A stretch of 64,000 bases of DNA from the NCBI GenBank assembly GCA_023846275.1, contig JAIUJO010000187.1:248902-312901 (forward strand), read 5' to 3'. The notes beneath the pieces are model-generated. The model did not search any database. It was given only the letters and a program-made list of their open reading frames with translations, and was not told the DNA's origin. The position numbers and the translations under genes were made by a program. Positions 36,691-49,705 of this stretch are shown here, piece by piece (position 1 is the stretch's first letter; the number at the start of each line of letters is the position of its first letter). The DNA comes from Vanilla planifolia (Eukaryota; Streptophyta; Magnoliopsida; Asparagales; Orchidaceae).

Positions 36691-39600
36691 CCTATTATTT
36701 TTTCAAAACCATAAGTATAACAAATCGAATATAAGAATGTCAAATGTACCTATAATTTAAATAATAGTTTCATGCAAACTTTTATCATGCTAAGAATACA
36801 TGAGTCAATAAACCAATGAATTAATCAAATCTAATGCATTTCCATGAATATCTATTAAAGTTTTACAGAAAAAGTAATAGCAAGAAAAAATTCCAAATAA
36901 ATAGTTCAATACAATCAATGCTAAAATAGCCCTTCTAAGTACCCTAACTAGAAATCGAGGTCTATACACACCTTAGAAACAAATTAGGTTCTCCTAAGCT
37001 TTACAAATTAGAGTCCCACAATCTAATCTAGACATGCTTTAATGCTTCCCAAGTACGTATATGAGAAATGGATGCTTGGTTACAAGCTTTCCAATGGCTT
37101 TGCATAAATATTGAAGTGTCACTTCATGATTTGTCTACAAAGCTATGGCTTAATTTGTTAACAATGAATTTTACAAACCATACTCATGGTTTTGTAACTA
37201 TAACACACATCTTGAAGATGTCATATTACTCAATTGATTTGTAGGTATTATCAAGTTTAACAAAGATGCTTGGACACCTATACTTATCATAGAATAGGGA
37301 TTTATAGGAAACCATTAACAACAACTTAGTTTTACACTTTGATGTCTGATCACGCCATAAAATTCTTTGTTAATTTTGCATTGCACTGAAATAGTGAACA
37401 TTTTAATTAATCTACCTTCGCATGGATGAATTTTTTAAAAAAGGAAAAGAAAGATCATTAAAGATCTTAATTTCCAACAAGATAAAATAAAAGAACATGA
37501 CCGCCATGTCATAGCCATGTGAAATACACTTAATAGCTTTACCCTTTCATTTTTTTAATTTTCATAATGATGATTATGCTAAACCAAACATAATTTTTCA
37601 AAAAATAGAGCAATTAAACTAATGACCATATTGTTGTGTTCCATATGCTGTATCTCAGTTAAGATGTTCATGTTATTCACAAATTAGTAGTTTCTTCGTT
37701 GCAAGACCTTACAACATTTTTCATGCCAAGAATAACTTATTTTGCATATCTGTTGACATAATAGTCAAGTTGATACAATATATTGTGATTTTAGTGACAA
37801 ATTATGTGTTAGTTAATAGAGAATTTGGGCTAAATACCAATGTTCTAAGTTCAACAATTGAATCTACAAGTACGATAATAATGTGAGGCTACCAATGTAA
37901 GCATATAATCATGAAATGACCATCTAAATTTGTGAATAAGACTATAGTAGGAGTAAAGAATTGAATTCTTTAAAAGCAATGCATGGATATAAGCAAATGA
38001 AGTAGATGATAAGTCCAAAAAAAATCTCTTTAGTGGAACTTTTACAAATACAAATAAATGATATTTTTCCAAAAGTTCTTATATTCATATAATTTAATTT
38101 ATATTCCTAGGTTAGACATTAAGGTATATTTTTTCATAACTATTTTTTGGAAGAGGATTACATAGATATTATCACATTTAATTCACCAAGGAATTCACAT
38201 ACAATTTAACAAGATAATCTTTTTAATCATTCTTAAAGCCTTAGATAACTTTAATGTGTGATATGAAATTCTATTTTATAAACTTAATGTAGGATATATC
38301 CAATAGAAAGGACTTTTTTTTGTCATGTCTGGAGACCATTTTTGTTATAAGTGATTCTCCTTTTTTCCTTTGCTTCTCTTGGTTTTCCTCCTTTTTGTGC
38401 TCCATGGATAAAGTTTCCATTCTTCTCAACTTTTATATTTAGAGCATCTTAATTTCAATGGCTAGAACAGAGAGTGGTTAATTATAAAAAAATAGTTTAT
38501 TCAATGCTCTTAGATTGTCTTGTTTGACCTGCTATCCAAACTTGTTTGAAATTTTATGCACAATGTCACCATCAATGCTCTACTAACAATATCTATATGA
38601 TGTAAAGCATCATATTATGCAATCTTTAGCTCTTTTAGCATTTTAAAACATAAAATATTTCACCTTCTTTATTGTCTTGATTGCTGCTTCATTTAAATAT
38701 GATCGAAACATATTTTCACACACTTTGTGCACATATATCCCATTTGTGCCTATTATTCAATTATTGCATATGATTTACCAATATCATACTATAAAATATT
38801 CATAGTTGAGTGACCTTGCAATTTATTTCTCACATCATACCATATGACATACAACTTATGTACTACAAAATCCTCATCCTAGGCATAACTAGTAGGAGCA
38901 AAATATAATTAATCAAAAGTTTAATGCAATACTTTATCAAATAATATAACATGCATTGGTTAGCCTAATTAAAGTGTTACAAGTATTTCATTGTACTCAT
39001 ACACTAATTTTATTATTAAGGATGCTTTAAATGTTTAGAGATTATGTTCACAACTTTAATTCATAGTTGTTCTCATTTTCTTAAGATGGTGATGAATTTG
39101 AACAAAAACATGAGATGTAAAGTTTCGAAACATATATGTGTGAGTGTACTTGGGTATAGAATTAGGTAAGAAAGGGATCTATACTGGCAAGATAGAGCTG
39201 CGATTATCACCATAGGTATTTGTTAAGGAATAGTCAAGCATGGTTGAGTGCTTCCAACACTCATAGGTAATATCATCTTAGAACATAATCATGGGTTGAC
39301 AACATTTTTGTGGATAGTGGCATGTAATAAGAAATATATGTAGCTTGTTAAACCAGCTCATGAAAACTTGAATTATGGGTTTATAAGTGTTGTGATTGAA
39401 AAATAGTGTTTGTCATTTTTGTACAATATCTCTTAGTAGGAAAGTACAAAATATTTTTGTCATAAGGGTTTTGATGTCGAAATCTTTAAAACTTAATTGT
39501 TATAGGAATAGCTCAATGTATTAGTCAGTCATCCTCACTCTAATAGTTCATTTTAGTAACCAACCATAAAATTTGAATAGTATAGGAACATAACAAGTAC

Positions 39601-39889
39601 AATCCAACTAAACATCATAAGAAAAGAAGTTTATTATGAATAAGAAAAGTATTACACTTATTTCCATAATGTTATCATCAATATATTATATTATCTACTT
39701 GGTTAAAAGTCTAGGAGAATCAATCAAACATGCCTAATTTCTTGTTCATCCTTACATGATTGCTTTGCCAAGTATTTTATCACATTAATAATGTTGTTGT
39801 TGTCTTATAATTCTAGAGTAGTTTTTAGGTTTGTAGAAATATGATCTATGATAATACACATGATTAGTCTAGTAAGAAGGAGGAAATTG
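36691..39889. other. Unassigned stretch, possibly the decayed upstream part of the reverse gypsy element
   Basis: RT N-terminus and gag of the reverse gypsy element would lie here, but I recognise no motif. A 73-codon reverse open piece at 37,851-38,072 and lysine-rich reverse frames around 38,300-38,460 resemble nothing definite. Nothing suggests a host gene. Confidence 0.45.
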
Positions 39890-41940
39890 CTAAGAATCAA
39901 AATTTTAACTACTGAAAAACTTATTTAAAAGATACTTTACAATATTTAATTTTTAATATCTAAAAATATTGATTATATATATAAATGTTTTTGTGCAAAA
40001 CTTAAATTTTTTTTATAACACATTAAATTGTTTGAAACTTAAAATAATATTTATGGAATGAGAAATTTACAAACAGTAACAAAGTGCTTAGATGCTTTTT
40101 AGTGGTTTAGCTTAAACTAAAACCTACATCCTTGTCTAATAATTGCTAGCTAAACCCATAAGTAACCAATATAAGCCATTTAGAAAAAGATAGGTAGGTA
40201 AAACACTCATAAGAACTAAAAATCAAATAGGTTACAACAACCTCACAATGAAATAAAATAAGTAGAAAAAGAAAACTTGTGGTGACACAAATCTAAATTT
40301 GATGCATACCATAATCTTACGCTTGATAAAATTATCTGCAAAGGCATAAGTGTACCTTCTTGTTACCTAAGTCAAGTAAAAAAAATAATAAAATCTCAAT
40401 TGAATAAGTTAGGAAGGAAAGTTTGATTTCAAGGAACGAATGACACGATAAATGGAAATAATAGTAAGCTCCATTGTTAAGGCTTAATTTTTTAGGCTTC
40501 GAGTGTTTCTTCATTCTCTAATGAATATTTTATTTTAAAAATCTAATATTTATAGGAATTTCACAATAGCTAAAGGAATTACTGCACATACAAATTTTTT
40601 GTTATTGGGTGAATAACATGATTTGAAAAAAATCAATTCAAACTAAGACATTAAGAAAACTAATGGGCTAGCTAGCTTAATGGTGCTTAGAAAACTACCA
40701 CTAAAGGTCATTAATGTCTGTAGGATTTTTATTTCAAATATGATATAGGTAAACAAGAGTCACACAATTGATTAAGGAGTTGAGATTTAATCAAGATCGC
40801 TAGATAACAAAAATTTGATGATCAAATGGTGATATTTGAATTTGATCAATTTCGAAATGCTAACGAATTTAGACCATTTGATCATGAAAATTACATGATC
40901 ACCTGATTGGAATTGAATATATATGTGTTTTAAAAAGGCAATAGAATTATTGACTATTCAATCAAAAAAATCTCATGAAGGATGACTAAATTTGAATTAT
41001 AGTGGTTTAGAAAGTAGGAATCTTTTGCAATTTGATCTAACCACCAGATATTATTGTCGAAATTCATCCCTACATTTGAGAAGTGAGATGTTCAAACAGA
41101 GTGAAGCATTTTTATGACACATTAACTATTATTGTGAAAGATAGCTATATATAACATTTCCCTATGTCCAAAAAATCAACATAACATTTTTGGTTGGTTT
41201 CCTACTAGTTCGCTGTAGAGATTGTGACCTTGCTTGTTAGAAAATATATAACAAGCTTAGGAGTTGTTCCTTCACCCAATATTATATAATATTGATTTAT
41301 AAGTCAAGCCCTACCTCGATACCTCCATAATCTATTAGAATTTTCATTATTTATAAAAGTTCATACGTATGTCTAATAAAACTAGGCTATTGTGTAAAAA
41401 TTATCTTTTATAAGTACTCATTGGACCTAAGTTCTCAAAGAAGTGACCAGTGAAGGACGAATTTTATCATGATCAAAGTTTTCAAATCCTGTGTTTTTCC
41501 TTAGATGACTAATTTAAGTAATGATTTTTGTGATTAAGAAATTTAATTTTGTGAATTATAAAAATGTTTTCGATCAAACTTAACATTCTAATCAAAATAA
41601 AAGAGAAATAAATAAAATTAAATTCAAAATAAATCGGTAAGTGTTCTACCAATCCAACTTAGACAATCCACATAGTATCTAAAATTAACTCTTATTCTTT
41701 AAGTTCTCTTGTTAATATAAATATCAACCATCTAAAATCTTATAGACTAATTTCATAAAAATATTTAAATTTTACTATTAAAAAAAGTGTCATGGCTAGG
41801 GCTCAACATCACACAATCTTTTTATTTTCATAACAATAAGGCCCTTAACGAATTTAATAAAAATATAATTTTTTTTTAAAAAAGTATGCAATATAATTAA
41901 AGAATAAATCCCTATACATATATGCAATATATTTAGAGAT
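39890..41940 (-). repeat. 3' LTR of the reverse copia element
   Basis: It pairs with 46,199-47,895. Matching landmarks in order are 'aataggttacaacaacctcac' with 'aataggctacaagagtcttac', 'tacgcttgataaaa' with 'tatgcttgataaaa', 'aaatggaaataatag' with 'aaatggaaacaatag', 'gttaaggcttaat' with 'gctaaggcttaaa', 'taatggtgcttagaaaa' with 'taatggtgtttaaacat', 'aaaggtcattaa' in both, and 'catgatcaaagt' in both. Pairing is clear to about 41,600. The last 340 bp to the polypurine tract are less certain. Confidence 0.78.
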
Positions 41941-41941
41941 T

Positions 41942-41954
41942 AACTCTCCCTTTT
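41942..41954 (-). promoter_or_regulatory. Polypurine tract of the reverse copia element
   Basis: 'aactctccctttt' on the + strand is the reverse complement of a purine tract resembling the plant copia 'aaaagggggagatt'. It lies at the inner edge of the left LTR, as expected for a reverse-strand element. Confidence 0.5.
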
Positions 41955-42799
41955 ATTATCACTCGAAGGGATTTAGTGCTCCTAAACTTAAACTATGTTT
42001 TGTTAATTGTTCGAACTTTCAAATTTTGTGAGAATGAAAAGTGTATAGATCATTGTCAGGTAGAAATTCTAATTAAACATTATTAAGTCCAATATGTTCT
42101 CTCATTAAATGATATATAAAATCTATATATTTTTCTTATGGAGGATTAATTTTATTTCACTTAAGTTTATTGTTCTCAAGTTATCATACTAGATAAGAAT
42201 TAGTTCTAGTGTAACACCATAATCTCTCGACTATTTTTTATCTAAAAAACTTGTTCTACAAAAGAACTTGTAGTTATATATTAAAAATATTTAGTAGATC
42301 GTGCAGAATATTTTTTTCTTTAAGTACATCAAATTATGAATGTCTAGAAAAGCAAGATGCTCCATTTATAATTTTTCTATATGTTGTATTCCTAGATTAA
42401 TGGAGAATGCTTTTAATTGAAAATTTTAATCATCTTTTGCATGCCATAGTCTTTGTAGACATATTCCAAGTTAAATTTAAATATATACTTTCTGGTTAGT
42501 AAATGAGATCTTTGACACAAGCTTGGAGCCCAGCACCTAAACAAAAAAACATTATATCACGTACACATATGGTAATATATAAAAATTATTTATTTATAAA
42601 TTTATGGATTTTTAATATCTACCAATTTTTCTTTTTCTCCTTTATCTATATGGGGGTTGATGCCAATAGATGCTTTTTTAAGTTTGGTATTTTTGAAACC
42701 ATATTTTCTTAATAATTACAAACTATGTTTCTTTTATGAAAAAATGCCTTTCTAGTTTGCATAACTTGAATAGCTAAGAAGATTGTTGAGTCACACATT
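41955..42799 (-). pseudogene. Expected copia RNase H region, mostly unreadable
   Basis: It lies between the RT catalytic motif and the polypurine tract, where RNase H sits in copia elements. Apart from short basic stretches no landmark of the domain could be read. The 69-codon forward open piece at 42,503-42,712 is on the wrong strand and matches nothing. Confidence 0.4.
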
Positions 42800-43120
42800 A
42801 AAACTCTATGAAATTGTGTTTTTTACTAAAAAATTTTTACATATGCCTTCATTATTTGTTCCAAATACTATGTCATCTATACATATGTAGCATATAAGTT
42901 CATCTTCATCTTTATTTTTAATAAAAAAAAATGATCTCTTCTTTTTTCGTATAGTTATATGGAAGAAAAAATCCATATTATCTATCATTCTATACTATAC
43001 AAACTTGATTAAGTCCATATAAGCTTCATTTAGTTTGTTTACCTGACCAAATTTATCGTAAACTCAAAATCTTTTGGGTTGTTCAACGTAAACTTTTTTA
43101 TATTTTAGATATTACATTCT
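42800..43120 (-). pseudogene. Copia reverse transcriptase remnant
   Basis: Reverse frames show 'KKVYVEQPKRF' (the 'E-V-Y-M-x-Q-P-x-G-F' block), a segment where 'K-A-L-Y-G-L-K-Q-A-P' is expected, then in an open piece of 60 codons at 42,806-42,988 'FFIKNKDEDELICYICIDDIVF' in part, matching 'F-x-x-K-x-x-x-D-x-L-x-x-x-x-Y-V-D-D-I-x-F', the catalytic motif. This is diagnostic of Ty1/copia RT. The open piece is part of the fossil and not a host gene. Confidence 0.88.
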
Positions 43121-43449
43121 CTTTGTATACTTCCTTCTCCTTATCTAGCTTATTTGAATCTTGTAAACTTAATCTCTCAAATCTTATAAATTTATCATCT
43201 ATGTTCACATTATCTTGCTCAGATGAAATTAATTCATCAAAGTTTGTTTGCATAGATTCTTCTAACTCGTTAATGTTTTAATAAAAACTATATAAGTACT
43301 ATCACAAAATAAATTACCTATTAAAATTTCTTCATTTCAATTTGAATTTTTGTAATTCTCTCTTCTTATTATTTAGGTTATGTTATTTTTAGTAAGAATA
43401 ATACAAATGAGCAATTTTTTATTTCATTTTGTATCATACTAGTTGATAA

Positions 43450-43980
43450 GGTTTTTTGATTAAGTTATTCTTAGAAAATATTTTATTTGAAGGATAGCAA
43501 ACTATAAGAAAGATTCTACTCAAAACAAATTAAGTATTTTATGTGAATTTTGCATATTTCTAGCTAAATCCAATAAAGTATTATAGTTCCTTTCTATTAT
43601 GTACTATGAGAACTTAGGAGCAAATAATATGTGTAAAATTCCATTAATATCGTAATATTTAGTAAATTTAGTATTTCTAAATTCTCTTTATTATTGCTTC
43701 TTATTTATTACTTCTATTGAAAACTAAGCTATGACTTAACTCTTTTTTTTAATTGAGTGATTAAGAAATTAAAATAGCTGCATCTTTAACTCCTTTTCCT
43801 TAATAGTGTTTGTTGTGCAAACCAAAAATTGTCATCTCCAACAACCAACCCACAATTCTAACCATTTAAGCTCATAGGGTGCATATGTCCAAGTCTATAT
43901 GTGGAAGTTCTAAAGGTCTTTTACATGTTACTTCCTCATTGTTTTAAAAATATATTTTCTTGGTTTATCTAAACTACATC
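43450..43980 (-). pseudogene. Copia integrase remnant with GAG-pre-integrase zinc region
   Basis: At about 43,860-43,920 a reverse frame has 'YRLGHMHPMSL', matching 'W-H-x-R-L-G-H', the first part of the integrase zinc-binding domain. At about 43,500-43,640 reverse frames have 'NGILHIICS', matching the 'N-G-I-x-x-x-x-S-x-P-x-T-P-Q-Q-N-G-V-x-E-R-K-N' block that ends the catalytic core. The two landmarks are closer together than in a whole element. The domain is broken. Confidence 0.75.
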
Positions 43981-44399
43981 GACCAGAAACATGATTATCG
44001 ATAAAAATTCGATTGGATTAGGCCTCTAACAAAGCTATGTTCAGTCATTTTCTTAAGGTATGTGTGTTGGTATGATAAACTTTTCTATGAAATAAATTAT
44101 AATCACTACAAAATGAAGAAAAATATTCTATTTATTAAGTACTATCTATTTTCAAATCATGTAAATAAATCTTATTTCGTGTTGTTGCAACAAATATTTA
44201 GCTTTTATTTATGATAATTTTTTATGAAATGGTATTAAATAAAATAATAAAAATTGTTATCACATAGTTGATTTATAGTAAATAACTTATACTTTAACTA
44301 TTATGCTAAAATAGTTTTAGTCATGAAAAATATAATGTTTCAAATGGTACTTATTCTTTCAATAAATTTCTTTGAGTTGTCACAAACTTGTAATTCTCT

Positions 44400-44510
44400 T
44401 CCATTTTTGGCCCTTAGTCCCATTAATACATTAATATTTTTAGAATTATGTCTCAAAAACACATTATCCAAGAACGACCTATCTTTCTCAACTGTAGGTG
44501 AAGGACATGC
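44400..44510 (-). pseudogene. Copia protease remnant
   Basis: A reverse frame contains 'EKDRSFLDNVFLRH', which lines up with 'x-x-W-x-L-D-S-G-C-S-R-H-M', the active-site block of the copia aspartic protease. It stands between the gag 'WVP' segment and the integrase, the normal place. Confidence 0.65.
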
Positions 44511-44519
44511 CAACAAACC

Positions 44520-46150
44520 AAAATTAATTGTTTAACATAGGAACCCAAATCATTTTGGGTCTCACACATCTAATAGTAGATGAATAACTCTTGTTGTAAC
44601 TACCTAAGAAAATGTAGGACATTTAGAATAAATACTGGCTCCAATCCTACAAGCCTATTTTGTGTGGCCAAGTTTCTTGCGAAAAGGTCATGTACTATTC
44701 TTATTGTAACCATGTAAAATGCTGCTATTACCACTATGTTATTACAATTGAAATATTTTAGCATTCTAAATTGTAATATCTCTATGGCAAGTTTTTCTTT
44801 TCATTATAAAAAATAAAAGATTCGTCCTAAATATTTTTTTGCTATATCTTTATTTGCCTTTGCATTGCCATTAAAAAATATGTTTCGCTTATCTATAATA
44901 AGGCCATAGAGACAAAAAAATTAACTAATTTCATTTCTTAGTTCCTTTTATCTTTTACATAGATTTCACATTTATTGCAAACATATAATGCAATTGTTGA
45001 GCTAATTATTCATTAAATTAACTTAAGTTTTCGTCACATGATGATGTTCTTTGTTCTACTTATCCCTCTTTAGCCATCATAGATGATAGCCATTAATGAT
45101 TCTCTTTCTCTACACCAGTGCTAGTCTCCATCTAATGACCTCATGGATCTTTCAATGATTCATCTTAGGCTTCTTGCTCTTCTTCAATTCTTTCTTCTTT
45201 ATTCCAATTCTTTCCTGCACCATAAGACATACAAGTATCATTTGTCCTTGTTACCACTTTCATGGTAAATGTCCTCTTGTTCCTTTTTGCACTCATCTTG
45301 GACCTTTCATTCAAATATCTTTCTTTAATTCTAAACACTTTAACAATAGCATTTAAATTATACCGATACCATCCTTTTTATAGACAACATTATTTATGGT
45401 TCTATCTCAATCTTTACAAATAATTTTGATTTTTTTCTTCTTTACATTGTTCTTCTCATTCAAGCCTTCTTCGTTTTCCCTCCACATGTCTATCTCATTT
45501 ATTGTGAGTTCACCCATCAAGTCATCTATTATATTGGAAAAAATATTCATAGCAATCTTAATGGAAGTGGTCAAAGGATAATACTACTTCAAGGGAATTC
45601 TAGGGATCTTCTTTGCCTGCTCATTCATAGATATAAGTTTTACAAAATTAGGTAGGCCATTTGAAATTTTTGTAAATCTAGTAAACATACTCTAAATAAA
45701 TTCATTGGAAAGCATTTTGAACAAATCATAATCAAGTGTCACAATGTTTATTTTCATCATTAAATAAAGATGTACCTTCATAAGTTACTACTATTTGTGT
45801 TATATTTTAAAAAATATTGCAAAATTTATTATTCTATTAAACTCAGTGGCTTTAATAGCCTGATGTCAACAATTTTTATCCTTTTGATTTAAATTTACAC
45901 TACATTTTTTTCTTCCCATCCTTTCCACTAATTTGTTTCTATATAGATACACCCTTTGAATTTTTCTTTTTAGGATTTGATTGGAGCTTACAATATATCA
46001 TACATTTCCTTGCCAACTAACTTCAAAGTTCAAGTGAATGACTATCATAGTTTTCCATTACATATAGCATTCACAAAAAAGAGTTGTGGCTTACTAGAAC
46101 GTGTGCTTTCACTTGAATTCACTAAAGCATTAGCAAGAGACAGGGGTCTT
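44520..46150 (-). pseudogene. Copia gag remnant
   Basis: The reverse frame at about 44,540-44,570 shows 'RPKMIWVP', the 'K-x-x-W-V-P' stretch seen at the gag/protease boundary of long-LTR plant copia elements. To its right, at about 44,640-44,700, is the place of the zinc knuckle. The rest, up to about 46,150, gives Lys/Glu/Ser-rich reverse frames compatible with gag but without a firm landmark. Forward open pieces here (44,323-44,535, 45,174-45,356, 45,396-45,581, 45,977-46,159) lie on the opposite strand and are chance shadows. Confidence 0.6.
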
Positions 46151-46184
46151 GCTAGCTAAATTCTACTCACAAGAAAGAGACATA

Positions 46185-46196
46185 GCTTTGATACAA
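46185..46196 (-). promoter_or_regulatory. Primer-binding site of the reverse copia element
   Basis: 'gctttgatacaa' on the + strand is the reverse complement of a near match to 'TGGTATCAGAGC' (10 of 12), the initiator Met tRNA primer site. It lies directly inside the right LTR, which starts 'tgaagc' at 46,199. Confidence 0.75.
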
Positions 46197-46198
46197 AT

Positions 46199-47895
46199 TG
46201 AAGCATGGTTAAGCAGAGAAAATTACATGAAATAAAGTTTTTTTTACTTCTAAAAAACTTTTTTTGAAAAGTTTTTAGAAGTAATTCTTTTAGGATATCT
46301 TATAAGCTATAATAAATCATTAAAAGTGATATTTTAGAAATTTAAAATTTATTTTAAAAAAAATTAAGTTTCTTTTAAATTTGAAATAATCTCAGTGTAA
46401 TGAAAATTTTGAAATAATCACAACATACACCAAAAGATTTTTTGTGGTTCACTCAAATTCAAGCCTAAATCAAACTCACCATCTTTGAACAAAATAAGAA
46501 AAAACCCAAAATAACAAATATATTCCTTTCACCCATAATAATGATATATTAAATAGGCTACAAGAGTCTTACAATTAATAAAAACTAGCTAAAAAAACTA
46601 TAGTAACACAATTTGAGTTTTATATTTAAAACAATACTATGCTTGATAAAAGATTTATGAAAGAGCAATTATATCATGCTTTGTTTGAATAAATTCAGAA
46701 ACAAAATTGTAAAAGCTTAGGCCATGTAATAGAAGTGAGAGTTGGATCTTGAAGAATGAGCTATGTAGCAAATGGAAACAATAGCTAGCATTAACTGCTA
46801 AGGCTTAAATTTAATAGCATGAACTATTTTAGAATCTTTAATCAATTATCCATCTTAAAAAAACTATTATTTGTCAACACATTATGATAGCTTACAATAA
46901 TTAGCGAACATGCAACTTAGCAAATATGGGTTGAATTCGATTTCAATAATGCAAATTCAAAAATAGTTGCTACGAAAAATAAAGAGTTGGTTTGCGTAAT
47001 GGTGTTTAAACATTAGCCATTATAATCCTTAAAGGTCATTAAGACTATCCCTTTCTAGATTTAATTAGGGTAAATGAGAGTCATGTGAATGATTTTGGAG
47101 TTAAGGTTTAATTTGGATTGCAATCACAAAAATTATGTGATCTCCAGATTTGATATAAAAATGTTTCATTTTGATAGATAGAGGTAGTTTTGCCCATTCA
47201 ATCAAAACCTTTTGGTGATCAGATAATTATATTTGAACTTTTATGATTTAAACCAAAGAAGAAATTTCACTATTTCATTACGAAAATGTATGATTGAATG
47301 ACTTCAATTCAACTTACAAGATATAAAAATTTTGATGAATTTCAGGCTATTCGATCTAACAATGAGATCTAATGACTCACATTGACATCTGTAATATGCA
47401 AGTGATGTGTACAAAATTTCATGCAAATTTTGATCCTACACTATAGTTTTGTTAGAGATTCATGGACATAAAGTTTCACATACTTTCATACAATAATCAA
47501 ACATATGGGGTCGGTTACTTCCTAGTTTGTTTAGGCAGCACCCTCGCTTAATAGAAAGTGCATAACAAGTTTATGACTGATTCCTGGAGTTAACACTATA
47601 ACATAAGGGCTCAAGACACTGGCTGTAACCTGATTCTATCATAACCTATTGGAATTCTAAATTACTTAAGAGTTTTAGGCTTATGTCAACCAAAACTATG
47701 TTTTTTAAAATTTAATTTTGTAATAACTCATTGAAAGTGGTTTTGAAAAATGTAATCAACATATGTCAATTTCTAACATGATCAAAGTACTTGAACCCAA
47801 ATTTTTCTTATACGAGTAATTTAATGATTTTGGTGTTGATTAAATTTTTGTTCCTTGGAAAAATGATTTTAATTTAGGTTGAAAATCAAGTATCT
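46199..47895 (-). repeat. 5' LTR of the reverse copia element
   Basis: It begins with TG on the + strand (CA at the LTR 3' end when read in the element's direction) two bases beyond the primer site, and pairs with the left LTR through the landmarks listed for that feature. Pairing ends near 47,895, where an unrelated direct repeat starts at 'aatgacttgaag'. Confidence 0.78.
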
Positions 47896-49705
47896 TAATG
47901 ACTTGAAGAAGTCCCAAAGTGATCAATGTATGCAATCTCAAAGCAAATCTGACTCAAAATCTTATTGTGACATCATAGTACTGTTATACCCAACATTATT
48001 GGCAATATTATTTCAATTTAGTTGACTAAGGTGTGTCTTTTCTTGTGAATTGTTAATTGAAGTTTGAATAGAATATGTTTAAATTATCAATATGGATAAA
48101 TTAAATTTTGAATTTTCAAATTTGAAATCCAACAATTTGAAGTTTGGTTGAACGAAAAGATTTGAGTTGAAACACATAAGTCATGATAGCATTAAGCTTA
48201 ATGATTTAAAATCACATTGTAATTTTATTTATCATATTATTGTTATTATTTTTTCCCAATTCTTATCCAAAAATTAATTGCAAAATGTAGATACGAATAT
48301 GATTGCTAAAAATTTGGAGTTTACTGATAAGTCACGATGAGAGGATTAGAAAGGGAAAATTGTTTATGTTGAATATAAGAATGTATGAGAAACAAAAGCA
48401 CATGTCAAAATATCTTTTTGCCATATCATACTTAGAGCCTTAAATTTTAGCTTCTTGATATGGCCCATTAAAAATAGGATAATTAAAAGAGGCTTAACTT
48501 GAGTGGATGAACCATGGCTTAATTTAAGCCAAACTAGTTTTCCTTAAAGCAAATATGTGATTTAGGGATGTACGGACGAGGCAAGGTAAGCCCCAAAAAT
48601 GTTCTTCTAAATTTTTTAGAAACGTCTAGCCACAAATGGCTTTTAGAGTGGCTAACCAAGGAATACCATCATGGAAAGCAAGATAAGTCATAAGAAACAT
48701 GAAGAAGAAAGAGGGTTCTAATTTTGAAGCCAGGAAAGCCCTATCCAAGGACAACACCTCTACCTAGATTTCTAGGTAAGAAAATACTTTAGTACGTTCA
48801 ATAAATTTAGCCATGATCAATGGAAGATAAAAAAAAAATTTTTATTGAAATGGCATGTAGAACCTTGGGAAAGGGATTTGGTTAACATCAAGCTAATCTT
48901 CTTCTATGCACCTTGTTTTAAAAAATGGGAAACTGCATATACCCATGGCTAAAGAGAAATATTATTAACCTATAAACGTTGTTGTTTATAATTCCTTTAT
49001 TATGCAAGTTTATTGAAGGAACTATGCAAGAATTAGTGATATTAACTTAATTGTGAAGGCTAATGTTAGTCTTTAAGGTTATATGAATAATCTCTAAAAG
49101 GGCTTACATTATATATTTTAGGTGCTGGGATATGGCTATGTAAGTTAAGCTTATCCTTGGAATTTTTGTCAAGGCTTAGAGTTATTTCATGGAGATGGAA
49201 TCTATAATAGAATATCTTAGTGATGGGCTAAGAAAATTCCTTTGCTATTGCTCTTCCACATTAAATTAAGCTTTGGTTAGTGAAGCTTCCTACTGACGCC
49301 TAGGAAGAAAGTGGAAGCGCTTGAAATAAGACTTTGAAATGCACTAGGTTTACCTTAAGGAAGGAATATTGTAATAATTTTTCCTATACCCTTTTGTCAA
49401 CAAGGTCCTTTGGTAAGAACATCACTGGCTCTATTTAAGATCCTAGGCCTTATGATGAGATCTTATTTGTGCCTCTAACTTTACCCCTTTAAGTTTATTT
49501 TTTTATTAAAGAGCTAGGGGTTGAGCAGTCAAGCTAGAGATTATGAAAATGAGTAAATAAGTTGGTTGATTCCCTTCTTTATTTCATCATTCGTAGTCAC
49601 CAATTTTTTTGTTAATAATTATAGTTTATTGGACAACATTGCTATTGAACAATTATATTAAACTTAGTTGTTCCTTACTATATTTTTAATAACACTTTTG
49701 TAGTT
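47896..49705. repeat. Long direct repeat, copy 1 (about 1.8 kb)
   Basis: It pairs with 50,832-54,445 in the same orientation. Landmarks in order are 'aatgacttgaag' with 'aatgatgtgaac', 'tatacccaacatt' with 'tatacccagcatt', 'caatttagttgactaag' with 'caatttagttgatcgaag', 'gtcacgatgagaggatta' with 'gtcatgataagaggatta', 'accatggcttaa' with 'gcatggcttaaa', 'tctagccacaaatggc' with 'ctagccacaaagagc', 'atcttcttc' followed by 'accttgttt' in both, 'gatatggctat' in both, 'tcttagtgatgggct' with 'tcttagtgatgagct', 'tttggtaagaacat' with 'tttggtaagaacatg', and 'aagctagagattat' in both. It holds no coding similarity. It may be an LTR pair, possibly of a gypsy element, or a duplicated segment. Confidence 0.75.

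Larger units (their letters stand above)
39890..47895 (-). mobile_element. Ty1/copia LTR retrotransposon fossil, reverse strand, both LTRs present
   Basis: Read right to left it has a 5' LTR (46,199-47,895), a primer site, gag, protease, integrase, reverse transcriptase, a polypurine tract and a 3' LTR (39,890-41,940). Integrase before RT is the copia order. The internal length of about 4.2 kb is normal for the family. The LTRs of about 1.7-2.0 kb indicate one of the long-LTR plant copia lineages. The LTRs align only in blocks, with many differences and length changes, so the insertion is old, probably tens of millions of years. The element is broken many times. It seems not to be interrupted by another insertion. 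Confidence 0.85.

Noticed and set aside
37851-38072. Reverse open frame of 73 codons near lysine-rich frames, considered as gag or a transposase
   Set aside because: No conserved motif could be placed, so neither assignment is supported.
39874-39895. 'aaggaggaaattgctaag' read as a forward polypurine tract
   Set aside because: It would require a forward LTR to follow, but the LTR that starts here belongs to a reverse element, as shown by its RT and primer site. The purine run is probably flanking DNA.
44323-46159. Four forward open frames of 60-70 codons
   Set aside because: They lie opposite the gag/protease region of the reverse copia element and are shadows on the wrong strand.
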